Positions 23,757 through 32,648 of a DNA stretch of 64,000 nucleotides are shown piece by piece. Source of the stretch: Plumapathes pennacea. Its lineage: Eukaryota > Cnidaria > Anthozoa > Antipatharia > Myriopathidae. Every line of letters starts with the position of its first letter. Within the stretch, counting starts at the first letter, position 1. The stretch lies in the NCBI GenBank assembly GCA_964036295.1, contig OZ038465.1, positions 24,214,870-24,278,869 on the forward strand, written 5' to 3'. Made by a program: the position numbers and the translations under genes. Below the pieces are notes generated by a model, which was not told the DNA's origin, did no database searches, and worked only from the letters and a program-made list of their open reading frames with translations.

Positions 23757-24834
23757 ATAGAGTTATGGATGCACGCGGGAAGTTGAGAGAGCACGAGAGA
23801 AGCGTAAGAGTTGCTCGAAGCGTAGACGAGAGCAACTCTAGCTTCACGAGTGCTCTCCTAACTTCCCAAGTGAATCCATAACTCGATAGACGCACAGCTA
23901 AAAGTATGAACCAATTCTTTTATAACATAGGCACATGAGCGAAAAACAAATTTTCATTTCTGATTGAATGCAAAGTTCTCTTTCGACGCGCAAAAGGAAA
24001 AGCAAACTCTCTCATCGGCTGATTGAAAACACGCCACAGCTTACTAACATTTCTGCCATCTAGAAGTTGATGAGAGTCGATGAAAAAGATGTCGTTTAAT
24101 CGACGAAAACACTGAAATTACTGTTAACCTGGCGTGGTGAAAGCCAGCAGCCTGCGGTGACTTTAGAATTTGTGACGATGTAATTGTTTTGAACGGTACA
24201 ATTGAAGATGAACCCAGGAAATTCAAGTCGCCGCTTCAAAACAACGTGAGATTCACCTTGAACTATGGCAGACAATGCGGGTCTGGAAAAGCAAAGAGAT
24301 CCGTCAAAGATGTAAATAATCACCATGAACGGAAGAGATAGAAATGTTTGCCGAGCGGACTTGTTTGTTATTCGAGCAGCCAGCAAACTGTACTGTAAAC
24401 ACTGCAAGTATGGCGGCTTTCAGAATGAATGAAACTCGTTTCATTTCAAAAACATTGAAGGCTTGACAGATATTTATCTTTGCTGTGATGGATTTCATTG
24501 TCCATGAGAATTAAGCCGTCGAGAAATAAGTGAGTTTTGATTCATACAATTTTCTGTGCCGACCGTCGAAAATCCAAAATATTTCAGACTTGAATACTGA
24601 TTTTCTTTGGGTGCGGTTGTGACTCCATGCAGTACAAAATTCTTCAGAAAAGTAAAGCTATTTTCCTCTGAGTTGTAAAGCGTCTGTTAATTTTTAAACG
24701 AGGAAAGCTAGAAAAAGTCGAAAGAAAACGACATTTGCTCACGTCATATTATTGAGCACGGGCGTGCACGATAAAGTTATGGAGCACGCTCTTCGAAAAT
24801 CAAAACGTGGCTTATATCGTGACTATGTTATAAT
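23757..24834. mobile_element. Hairpin-ended element, family C, copy 1
   Basis: The left end is a palindrome whose arms start GAGTTATGGATGCACGCGGG and close near 23890. It is followed by TATAACATAGGCAC, while the right end is GTGACTATGTTATAAT, an inverse of that subterminal motif. Near the right end AAGTTATGGAGCACGCTC resembles one hairpin arm in direct orientation. A second copy lies at 46277-47397. The right boundary (24834) meets the later tyrosine recombinase insertion. Confidence 0.65.
24096..24498 (-). pseudogene. Two overlapping frames with a signal-peptide-like start
   Basis: 24498-24304 reads MKSITAKINICQAF, then FILKAAILAVFTVQFAGCSN, a basic start and a hydrophobic core ending in AGC as in secreted proteins. 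It overlaps 24407-24096, which reads CFSRPALSAIVQGESHVVLK, then FPGFIFNCTVQNN and TAGCWLSPRQ. Both frames are preserved in the second copy (47063-46661) with only a few changes. They may be a captured exon 1 plus downstream sequence of a secreted protein gene. Not recognised; probably not expressed as one protein because the frames differ. Confidence 0.35.
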
Positions 24835-24838
24835 TAAT

Positions 24839-25006
24839 AAATTTCCACTGGTTTGCCGTGGTGTGGACTCTTATTTACCACGAGTTACGTCATCACATGG
24901 TCAAAATGTTGTGGAAGCGCCTCGTGAGTCCGCAACTAATTTTGACCATGTGATGACGTAAATCGTGGTAATAAGAGTCCACACCACGGCAAACCAGTGG
25001 AAATTT
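24839..25006. repeat. Terminal palindrome of the recombinase element
   Basis: Left arm 24839-24906 (AAATTTCCACTGGTTTGCCG at its outer end) pairs with right arm 24939-25006 around a 32-base centre. Pairing is nearly perfect over 67 bases. Such a structure would extrude as a cruciform or fold in single-stranded DNA. Confidence 0.9.
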
Positions 25007-25225
25007 GTTTTCTACCACAATAATTAGAAATATACAACAAAGTTTCGTTGTATTTCGTCGCAAAACGTGACAGATAAAAAGAGCAAGCATTGTCTATAAC
25101 TTTCTCGCAATCTGATTGGTTTATTTTTTGAAGTGCCTGAAATAGGCGTTTCTGATTGGTCATTACAACAATAGCTTGAAAACTAACTTGGCGAGTTCAA
25201 AAGTTCTCGAAACGTGCACAAATGT

Positions 25226-26795
25226 TCAAACAACATTGCCGTTATTTGGGGGCAGAATATACACATTAGCATTTGCAATAGTGCAGTCACGGAATAATCC
25301 ACTCGGGAAGGACATAGCGCTGGTGTTTGAAGCACAAAGATAAACTGTGTTAGTTGAAGACGAACCCGAAGATGTCGCTGGAACAACTGCAGTTGAAGTC
25401 GGTGCTCGGCCAACTAGTGCATCGGAGAGGATGTTTGAGCAGTTCTTCAGTTGTTGAGCCGATGGTCTTGAGTTATAGCTTGCAATACTCTGTTCGTTGG
25501 CGTGACCAGAGATCGACATTATGTGGCGAGAAGGCACTTCGGCGTTGGACCAAACTGTGATGGCCGTCGCTCTAACACAGTGATTTGTGTAGATTTGTGA
25601 AAGGCCAGCGCCGAGCGAGATTTCTTTCATCATTTTCGACAGCGTGTTGACTCCCAGAGGGCTGTTGTCGTACCACACTGGATCTGATTCATTGGCTTTT
25701 GGCTTGGGTCGCTGGAAAAAGGCTGGCTGGTTTGGGTTCAGCTTTTGCACATACTTCTGAAGACACCTGTAGGAGTCATCAATCTGACCCGTCGAGTAGA
25801 GCCGGGTCTGCTTTTCGTGGCTCGTTTTCTCAGATATTCCTCCCTGGTGGTTCTTGGTCTGGACATTGTGGGTCATTTCGGCGTAATTCTGGCCGTCTGC
25901 GTCGGTTAGAAACCTGAAACTATCCCGACGAAGTTGCCTTTGACCTTCACAGCCGCGCCGGCACCAGAACAGTGTAACGATAAACCACACACGGCGAAGG
26001 AGACCCGCGGCATCGCTGCAGCTTAAGAATGGGCTGTTTTTCAGCTTCTCGATATCCTCTGGTTGGATGACTGCCTTGTGTTGCACGTTTTCTTTACCTT
26101 GCCTGCGGTTGAGCTTGAGTTTGCACCCAAGCATTTTGTTGGACCAGGCGAACAAGGGATTCTTGGTGATTTTCACCTCCCGGTTGTTGGCGGCGAGATA
26201 TCTCTCAACTGCATTTCTGAAACCAAGCAGCGACGACCTGCCGTATTCTTCACCCTTCTTGGTCCTAGCCTCGGCGTAAAATCTCCGAAGAACATTGTCC
26301 ATGTCTTCGTACCTCATTGTCAATAAGTTGCTGGGTAGCTCGCGGTCACGGCACCATTCTGCAATGTAAAAAACAGCAGAACTTTGTAAGTACAGCTTTA
26401 AAAATATATTAACCACGACATATTTAATAAATATGTTTACCTTCGATTGTGTTGACTATCCACTTTGTATTCTTCTTTGTTCCCTTTGCCTCAGCGCTGC
26501 TAATTATCGCCGTCAGGTCCTCATCGGTTAACAATGCAAAGCGAGTGTTTTCCGACACTAATTTGTTAGTCTCGACCAGGCTTTCGGTTTGGGTTTTCTC
26601 TGCCATCTCAGCGTGTTCAATTAATTCGTCATCCGTTGTGTAAAAGCTGTCGAAATCTGCTAAGACGTTTATACCGAGTTCAAAAGTCGGGAAGCACTCA
26701 AAATTATCCATGTTAAAATTATTAAAAGGAAGCCTCTGAAACATGAATGCTGGCGACATGAATGTTGGCGTCAGCATCGTTGTCTGGACTCTCAT
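25226..26795 (-). CDS. Crypton-type tyrosine recombinase, two exons
   Basis: Exon 1 runs from ATG 26795 (or the more likely internal ATG 26711, MDNFECF) to 26441. The intron is 26440-26359 (82 bp, GTAAAC...TTGCAG), and exon 2 is 26358-25226. From ATG 26711 the protein is 467 residues: acidic N terminus (about 1-60), helical DNA-binding domain (TKWIVNTIEEWCRDRELP, about 80-180), catalytic domain (about 190-390) and a Ser/Thr-rich tail. The expected catalytic set is visible: R224 (CRRGCEGQR), a Lys in TKNHQGG (about 258), H349-x-x-R352 (TNHCVRATA), H375 (SGHANEQ) and nucleophile Y384 (SYNSR). Similar domains occur in Cryptons and in ZMYM/QRICH-type host proteins. No defect is seen, so it may be active. 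Confidence 0.88.
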
Positions 26796-26811
26796 TTACC
26801 ACGGTAAATCG

Positions 26812-26832
26812 ACCAATCAGAAAGCGAGAAAC
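26812..26832 (-). promoter_or_regulatory. CCAAT-box motif shared by hairpin elements
   Basis: ACCAATCAGAAAGCGAGAAAC lies just upstream of the recombinase start, close to the right end. The related element has GCCAATCACAAAGCGAGAAAC at about 28846. Conservation between otherwise diverged elements suggests a promoter or recombinase-binding site. Role inferred. Confidence 0.45.
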
Positions 26833-26854
26833 TAGTGTGTTGTGGTAGAATGAT

Positions 26855-27124
26855 TGATCGATGAAACGTTCGCCTTTGTAAATGATTGTGTCCAGAAATG
26901 TTGAATTTTTTTCTGAGATTTCAGCCGAAAATTGTTTTTCTATGGACGCCATGTAAATGTTGACTAATGCAACTGTTATTTTTGTGTCTATAGCGGTTCT
27001 GTGAGTCTGTAGGTAAGTCTTCCCAATAAACTGAAATAAATTTTCCATTAAGACTAGTCTAAGCATCTCTCTGAGAAAATGGGACGGGATGGGAGGGTTG
27101 TTTTTGTAAAATTTCTCGTATGCA
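26855..27124 (-). pseudogene. Penelope-like reverse transcriptase palm fragment
   Basis: The frame reads AYEKFYKNNPPIPSHFLREM, then ENLFQFIGKTYLQTHRTAID, TKITVALVNIYMASIE, and after a deletion TFLDTIIYKGERFIDQS. F-IGK-YLQTHGTAMGTK-A..ANIFM is the diagnostic palm block of Penelope-like elements. The catalytic aspartate segment (YIDD) is missing, so the copy is dead. The recombinase element is inserted immediately after FIDQS. A paralogous copy is at 47403-47670. Confidence 0.8.
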
Positions 27125-27275
27125 AAAATAGCCGGACGGATTTTGGTGTGTAACAGTTTTAAAGCAGCATATGTATGCCAAGGCTTTCAGGGTGAGTACA
27201 GTTTTTGACTGCGTCGGTGTGGTGAAACACGTCTGACAAATCGACCAAAGGCCGATGAGTAAAAACTGAACGCCG

Positions 27276-27475
27276 TTAACCCTTTCACTCCCAAGAGTGA
27301 TCAACTTTGTTTTTCTCCTTCAGTTTCTCACCAGAAATATATCATACAGTAAGGAGAACTTGGCTTTTGATACCTTGCTCAGATGATAGCTGATTAAACT
27401 ATCAATTATCACTACATCGCTCATACATTCTCCTCTTGAGAATCTGCATTTTAAACTTGGGAGTGAAAAGGTTAA
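27276..27475. mobile_element. TTAA MITE (piggyBac-like), full copy
   Basis: TTAA-CCCTTTCACTCCCAAG at left and CTTGGGAGTGAAAAGG-TTAA at right with a 192-bp interior and no protein frame. TTAA duplication with CCC termini is the piggyBac pattern. Other copies: 9186-9470 (fragments), 13369, 47958, 48749. Confidence 0.85.
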
Positions 27476-27892
27476 GGCCCGTTTACATAGGCGAGTTTTT
27501 TCAAATCGCATGAGCAAACTACCTGCGCCAAGAAATTGCCGCGGTTTCGAACCAGCTCGAATTTAGCGTACCCCCATATTAGCCTTCCACCCCCACCCCC
27601 ACGGTTGGTTTGTTGCGAAAAACACGGACAGAAAACACACAGAAAATCGAAAAAGGACAACGAATTCAGGCAGATCACAGACAGATCACAATAAAGAAAA
27701 AAAAATTTTGGAAAAAATTTCACCGGAGCGTCTCCTGATACCTTAAATAAAAGGGTACCCCCCACGGGGATTGTTTTTGATATTAAATACAAAATGGTGG
27801 AATGAAGAAAGCATGAAGAAGTTTCTCGCTTTTCTCAGCACAAACAAAACTGTAAGCTATATAAACGTGTTACACAGCAATTTATATATATA
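27476..27892. other. Truncated copy of the GGCCCGTTTACA MITE and unassigned DNA
   Basis: AGGCCCGTTTACATAGGCGAG starts right after the TTAA MITE, as at 48157, but the far end of the element is missing. The homologous stretch fades by about 27620. Confidence 0.5.
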
Positions 27893-28250
27893 TATATTTT
27901 TATTATATAGACACGAGTGTTTTACTGGAAAATATACCGTGCGTAAAATCCATACGAAACTACATCCGGGAACCGAGTGGCGTATTCTCCATATCCTCAC
28001 TAGTGAGGATATCGTTGGCATCATTTCCCGCTTTTGCACGGTTGTTTGTGCAATTTCTCGTAAAACACTCGTGTCTAATATAATAAAAAGAAAATTACAC
28101 GGCGGCTTGAAGATATGGATTTTATCTTCTCGTGGTAAAAACAAAATTTTACTCACTCGCGAAGCGCTCGTTCGTAAAATATTGTTTTTACCACTCGAAA
28201 ATAAATTTCATATCTTCGCGCCGCCGTGTAATATCCTATATATATATATT
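27893..28250. repeat. Double-palindrome repeat, family E copy 1
   Basis: Two palindromes in series: one with outer motif GACACGAGTGTTTTAC (27908 to about 28080), the next from TTACACGGCGGCTTGAAGAT to its inverse ending GCCGCCGTGTAA with a CGCGAAGCGC centre. A second copy with the same order lies at 29805-30152. No protein frame is supported. Confidence 0.75.
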
Positions 28251-28254
28251 TAAC

Positions 28255-28888
28255 AAATTGACGTCAGTTTTTTATGTGTCTGTCCTCTTATTGATCATGA
28301 AACGCGTTATAGCATTGTCAAAAAGTTGTGGATCCGCAACTTTTTGACAATGTTATGACGCGTTTCATGATCAATAAGAGGACAGACACATAAAAAACTG
28401 ACGTCAATTTGTTTTTTACAATAACAAAACTCAAGCGACGACGCGGGGAAAACACGCAAGAAAACTGGATTTTGTTCGATTTGACCGAAATGTTGTCAAC
28501 AACTTTTCCCGCTTTCTAATTGGTCGAGGTCGAAATTCAAGACATTTCATTGGCCAAAAAGTGACAGCTTGATGTGAGCATTTCGCGCGTGCAAAATAAA
28601 ATTTTGTCAAAGAAGTTGGAAAGAAATGAAACTAAACGCTTTTCTGCTGCGGTTTTCTCGACAATTTCAAGACAAAGCTCAAGGAAATTCGCCTCTGAAC
28701 ACTTCTGGTCCTCTACTTCAAATGCCAAATGTCGCTTTTGCAAGAACTGAGGTAAATTTGAAGCTGAATTCACCTTCTTCGTCCAAATCACTGTCGTCAG
28801 CACTCGATTTTATGTGTCTGTCCTCTTATTGATAATGAAAATTAGCCAATCACAAAGCGAGAAACTGACGTGTTATTGTAAAAAAATA
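28255..28888. mobile_element. Non-autonomous relative of the recombinase element, family B
   Basis: The left palindrome 28258-28408 (outer arm TTGACGTCAGTTTTTTATGT) is followed by TTTTTTACAATAACAAAAC. Near the right end the arm recurs once in direct orientation (TTTTATGTGTCTGTCCTCTT at 28808), then the CCAATCACAAAGCGAGAAAC motif and a terminus GTGTTATTGTAAAAAAAT that inverts the subterminal motif. This is the same plan as 24835-26851 in 634 bp. A minus frame with an acidic start (DDSDLDEEGEF) may be the relic of a recombinase N terminus. Confidence 0.75.
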
Positions 28889-28898
28889 TATATATATA

Positions 28899-29162
28899 TA
28901 CAGTCAATACCGAAAAGGTTGTCCAGTCTAAATATACAAATATACAAATATATCTGTCACGTGACCACCTAAAACTATCGAGTTTTTAACTGGACATGCT
29001 CCAAATGCTATTGGTTTTTTCATTTGGATGACTAGCAACCATAAATTATATAAACATGCTGACTTAATTTATTTCTTTGTACTTATACGGTGTTTCTCAG
29101 TGGTCACGTGATAGATATAATTCCCTAAATATATATTTCAACTGGACAATCTTTTCGGGATT

Positions 29163-29168
<6 letters not shown>
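28899..29168. mobile_element. Tc1/mariner-type MITE, copy in TA array
   Basis: TA-CAGTCAATACCGAAAAGG...ATCTTTTCGGGATTGACT-(A)TA, with about 27-base inverted ends, TA target and a non-coding interior with two CACGTGA motifs. Confidence 0.75.

Positions 29169-29214
<46 letters not shown>
29167..29214. repeat. (TA)n microsatellite
   Basis: About 24 uninterrupted TA units between two mobile elements; shorter TA runs occur at 28888-28900 and 30735-30762. Confidence 0.95.
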
Positions 29215-29216
<2 letters not shown>

Positions 29217-29692
29217 CCCATCAAATATTTCCCCCCGCGCGTGATTGGTAGAATTGTGACACGTGATCGAATAACGTCCGCTCGTGAGCGGACGTTATCA
29301 GCGAATAACCCCCGTCTGGCAAACTAACGCTGTTTATTGACAATATCCGAACACAGTTCTATTTATTTAGTCACAAAATCATTACAAGACGACTACTGAG
29401 GAGGAAATCAATTTATTGGTCGAAAATGCAGTTCCAGAAAGCACTAAAAAGCTTCACAGTTTCCGCGCCGTTATTTGCACTGCGAGAAGAAATATTTGAA
29501 GGATAATAGAGACAATAAACTACTTTTGGCTTCGGAAATATGCACAGATAATTGTCCTTGGGCATTATCTGTTCCTCCAGTTGCCCTCGAGCTTCGCTCT
29601 CGGGCAACTGTTTGCTTCTCGGAACAGATAATATCCTCGGACAATTATCCGTGCATATTTCCGAAGCCAGAAGTAGTTTATTGTTTATTTAT
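29215..29692 (+). mobile_element. Hairpin-ended element, family D, copy 1
   Basis: Starts GACCCATCAAATATTTCCCC, then GTGATTGGTAGAATTGTGAC and a perfect 22-base palindrome (ACGTCC...GGACGT) at about 29276. It ends with a larger palindrome 29518-29690 whose arms carry ATATGCACAGATAATTGTCC. An inverted full copy is at 31034-31522. Confidence 0.7.
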
Positions 29693-29812
29693 GACCCATC
29701 AAATATTTTTCCCCGCCTGTGATTGGTAGAATCGTGACACGTGACCGAATAACGTCCGGACAATTATCCGTGCATATTTCCTCGCCAAAAGTAGTTTATT
29801 GTTTATATATTT
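29693..29812 (+). mobile_element. Family D, internally deleted copy
   Basis: GACCCATCAAATATTTTTCC...GTGATTGGTAGAATCGTGAC...ACGTCC runs directly into GGACAATTATCCGTGCATAT, the half-arm of the terminal palindrome. It therefore keeps one terminus and one arm only. Confidence 0.65.
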
Positions 29813-30152
29813 ATTATATAGAAACGAGTGATTTTCTGGAAAATATACCGTGCGTAAAATCCATACGAAACTACATCCGGGAACCGAGTGGCGTATTTTC
29901 CATATCCTCACTAGTGAGGATATCGTTGGCATCATTTCTCGCTTTTGCACGGTTGTTTGTGCAATTTCTCGTAAAACACTCGTGTCTAATATAATAAAAA
30001 GAAAATTACACGGCGGTTTTAAGATATGGATTTTATTTTCTCGTGGTAAAAACAATATTTTACTTACTCGCGAAGCGCTCGTTCGTAAAATATTGTTTTT
30101 ACCACTCAAAAATAAAATTCATATCTTCGCGCCGCCGTGTATCCTATATACA
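29805..30152. repeat. Double-palindrome repeat, family E copy 2
   Basis: Same order of motifs as 27893-28250 with few substitutions, including the CGCGAAGCGC centre. It abuts the deleted family D copy on its left. Confidence 0.75.
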
Positions 30153-30167
30153 TATATATATATATAT

Positions 30168-30672
30168 AAGGGAAAAAACCAAAGAGACTACGCTTTCATC
30201 CCTACAAGCCTGTTTCGTGATGAAATGAACTCACTCTTCAGGGGATTTAATAGAAAGAATGCTCTCGACCATCACATTTATACTATAGATTTACATATTT
30301 GGCGGCGGTAAATTTGATTGTATTGTTCAGGTGTTACGTAGTAATGGCGTATTCTTTCATCTAGCTCGCCTTATAACAGCTCAAGTAAAAGATGTAGCCT
30401 CTGCCTGAAAGAAAAATTTCTAATAATCTGCCGACCTGAATTATCATCGCTTAACAAACGTAATGAACTTGTATCTTCATGCCGCCATAGAAACAAAGCA
30501 TTACTACGTAACACCTGAACAATACATTCAAATTTACCGCCGCCAAATATGTAAATCTATAGTATAAATGTGATGGTCGAGAGCATTCTTTCTATTAAAT
30601 CCCCTGAAGAGTGAGTTCATCACGAAACAGGCTTGTAGGGATGAAAGCGTAGTCTCTTTGGTTTTTTCCCTT
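30168..30672. repeat. 505-bp palindrome with long arms
   Basis: The left arm 30168-30350 pairs with the right arm 30499-30672 (outer motif AAGGGAAAAAACCAAAGAG) almost base for base around a 148-base loop. The arm contains GTTTCGTGATGAA...CTCACTCTTCAGGGG, wording seen in terminal parts of cnidarian Penelope-like elements, so it may be a head-to-head pair of such ends. TA repeats border it. Confidence 0.85.
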
Positions 30673-30760
30673 ATATACAAAGCTCTACTTTTATGTATCG
30701 AGCACTATACCACGAGAAAATCGGAACACAGACCTATATTTATATATATATATATATATA

Positions 30761-31032
30761 TACAGTCGTTCCAAAAAAGGTTGACCCTCAAAAATAGCGA
30801 AAAAGGCAAATACCACGACCGAAAGGTCTGATATCTGATAATATGCACGTTCGAATAAGTCATGTCGTGTGCGTAGATTGTGAACTTCGCTGGAGAATAA
30901 TATATTTGCCTGAAATTCTCGGCTATTCAGTAAAGAAGCTGAAATTAATCACGAATCCCGATATCCCTTTCGGTCGTGGTATTTGCCTGTTTCGCTATTT
31001 TTTGAGGGTCAACCTTTTTTGAAATGACTGTA
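30761..31032. mobile_element. Tc1/mariner-type MITE with long inverted ends
   Basis: TA-CAGTCGTTCCAAAAAAGG...CCTTTTTTGAAATGACTG-TA. Arms of about 65 bases include GGTTGACCCTCAAAAA and AAATACCACGACCGAAAG and their inverses. No coding frame. Confidence 0.85.
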
Positions 31033-31033
31033 T

Positions 31034-31522
31034 ATATAAACATTGAACTACTTTTGGCGAGGAAATATGCACGGATAATTGTCCGAGGATATTATCTGTT
31101 CCGAGAAGCAAACAGTTGCCCGAGAGCGAAGCTCGAGGGCAACTGTTCGCTTCTCGGAACAGATAATGTCCAAGGACAATTATCCGTGCATATTGCCGAA
31201 GCCAAGAGTAGTTTATTGTCTTTATTATCCTTCAAATATTTCCTCTCGCAACACAAGTAATGGCGCGGGGACTGTGAAGCTTTTTGGTGCTTTCTGGAAC
31301 TGCTTTTTCGACCAATAAATTGATATCCTCCTCGGTAGTCCATCTCGTAATGGGTTTTTGTGATTGATATATAAAACTGTGTTCGGATATTGTCTATAAA
31401 CAGCGTTTGTTCGCCAGGCGGGGGTTATTCGCTGATAACGTCCGCTCGTGAGCGGACGTTATTCGGTCATGTGTCACGATTCCACCAATCACGCGCGGGG
31501 GGAAATATTTGATGGGTCATAA
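31034..31522 (-). mobile_element. Hairpin-ended element, family D, inverted copy
   Basis: Inverse of 29215-29692: the large palindrome (arms around 31060-31200, loop GCGAAGCTCG) comes first and the GATGGGTCA terminus last. The interior GTGAAGCTTTTTGGTGCTTT and the ACGTCC/GGACGT 22-base palindrome (about 31437) are conserved. Confidence 0.75.
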
Positions 31523-31539
31523 ATTTATATAACAGATAA

Positions 31540-32020
31540 TAAGCAAGTACATAAATATAAGATAAACATATTTAAGTCGCACTCCTATATACACAGATAA
31601 TAACAAAAGAAAAGGTTCTAGATCTAAAAGCCAAAAATAACATGTTATAGAGAAAACCATTGTTATAAATAGTCCAATAGGGCGCGTTTAAAAGAAGCCA
31701 AGCTTGCTACAGACATACTAAATTTGGAAGTGAGTTCCAGTCCGCAATTTGAGGGTTGATAAAGAAAATTTTAAAATAGTTGGTACGAAAGGCCTTAGGT
31801 CGGATTCTGTATTTCTGATTGCCACGTATACGTGAAGAACCTATCAGATCAAAACACTTGTCTGGGTTAATATGTCACAGTATCCGAAAATTATTTTATA
31901 CATTTCAATTAGGCAGAGGCATTTGCGCCTAAGTTCGATAAAGATCCATTTGGTCTCATTCAGTCTCTCCTCGTGTTCGGGGATGTTGTGCCAACTGGTT
32001 GCGTTCGTTTGTACAGGCCT
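31540..32020 (-). pseudogene. LINE reverse transcriptase C-terminal fragment
   Basis: Read from about 32020 downwards: HEERLNETKWIFIELRRKCL, CLIEMYKIIFGYCDI, a stop, then SSRIRGNQKYRIRPK, AFRTNYFKIFFINPQIADWN and SLPN. The pattern R(L)..L.W..L..RR...L..YKI..G, then R.R...R....RT.YF..SF.......WN.LP, is the typical tail of CR1/L2-like LINEs. It is followed by an AT-rich 3' end. A stop and lost upstream domains make it dead. It lies in the NUF2 intron downstream of exon E6. Confidence 0.75.
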
Positions 32021-32069
32021 TAAAGCTTCTTACTGTACCCAGTGTTGTCTACTTGTGACTGGTTCTTAC

Positions 32070-32138
32070 CTTTTGCATGATACTCTGTCTTTGCTCTTCA
32101 ATCTTCTGGATAAGTTCGTGAGTTTCCTGCATTTTCTT
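32070..32138 (-). CDS. NUF2: NUF2 exon E6
   Basis: Acceptor TTCAG|AAG, donor AAAAG|GTAAGA, 69 nt, phase 0-0. Reads KKMQETHELIQKIEEQRQSI then MQK, a coiled-coil segment matching the human NUF2 region after the KKHEDVKQY stretch. Later exons (C-terminal coiled coil, SPC24/25-facing end) were not found to the left of this position. Confidence 0.75.
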
Positions 32139-32329
32139 CTGAACCAGTAAATGATCTCTGTACACAAATATATTTGGTTACTTTATTTACTTAAAGTGTT
32201 TGTTAAAAAACGTTTGTGTACGGGAAGTCGTCATGGAGATCACTGGTGTACCAGTGCTCCCACAACAATGTGACGATTTTGGATGGGGACATCCACTGAA
32301 ACATGCCAACAGACGTTGGCCACTTTTTT

Positions 32330-32410
32330 TTCCCTTCCTTTTCTTTTTTGTTTTTGTTTTGTTTTGTTTTGTTTTGCTTTTGCTTTTGCTTTTGCTTTTG
32401 CTTTTTGTTT
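32330..32410. repeat. (TTTTG)n/(CTTTTG)n microsatellite
   Basis: Runs of GTTTT then GCTTTT units. Because the CTTTTG unit is six bases, it keeps all frames open and creates spurious Lys/Ala-rich frames on the minus strand. Confidence 0.9.
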
Positions 32411-32546
32411 GTAGGTGGAGCATAACGTTTTGCAAGGCAGAAGGAATGCCTGATCATTTTCGTATTTCCCATTGGGAACTATCAAATAAACATGGACAAG
32501 AAAAGACAAAAAGAACACTATTGATTTACGAGTCAACACACCTTAC

Positions 32547-32648
32547 CGAATGTTCCACCTCGTCATTGGTGGTGGTGATTTTCTTGTCGTGCTGTCTGGC
32601 AATACGAGAAAGCTTGTCTTTTTTAGACGCTACTTGCCCCCGTAATTT
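32547..32648 (-). CDS. NUF2: NUF2 exon E5
   Basis: Acceptor ACAG|AAA, donor TTCG|GTAAGG, 102 nt, phase 0-0. Reads KLRGQVASKKDKLSRIARQH then DKKITTTNDEVEHS. It matches the human NUF2 stretch [20 protein letters not shown] in position and pattern (KK.KL......KK...). It joins E4 and E6 in frame. NUF2 is a subunit of the NDC80 kinetochore complex that links chromosomes to spindle microtubules; this part lies in the long coiled coil that pairs with NDC80. Confidence 0.85.

Larger units (their letters stand above)
24835..26851 (-). mobile_element. Crypton-like tyrosine recombinase element (hairpin-ended)
   Basis: This 2017-bp insertion is defined by comparison with the empty site at 47397-47398, where the same flanks (GTGACTATGTTATAAT and GATTGATCGATGAAACG) are joined directly. 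AAT occurs at both junctions, so a 3-bp duplication or ambiguity is possible. Contents: a long palindrome at the left (24839-25006), a CTACCACAATAATT subterminal motif, a two-exon recombinase gene on the minus strand, a direct half-copy of the palindrome arm (GGACTCTCATTTACCACGG, about 26787), and a right end GTGTTGTGGTAGAAT that inverts the subterminal motif. Confidence 0.85.

Noticed and set aside
32187-32539. Lys/Ala-rich and Leu-rich frames over the microsatellite
   Set aside because: Generated by (CTTTTG)n; only NUF2 exon E5 nearby has support.
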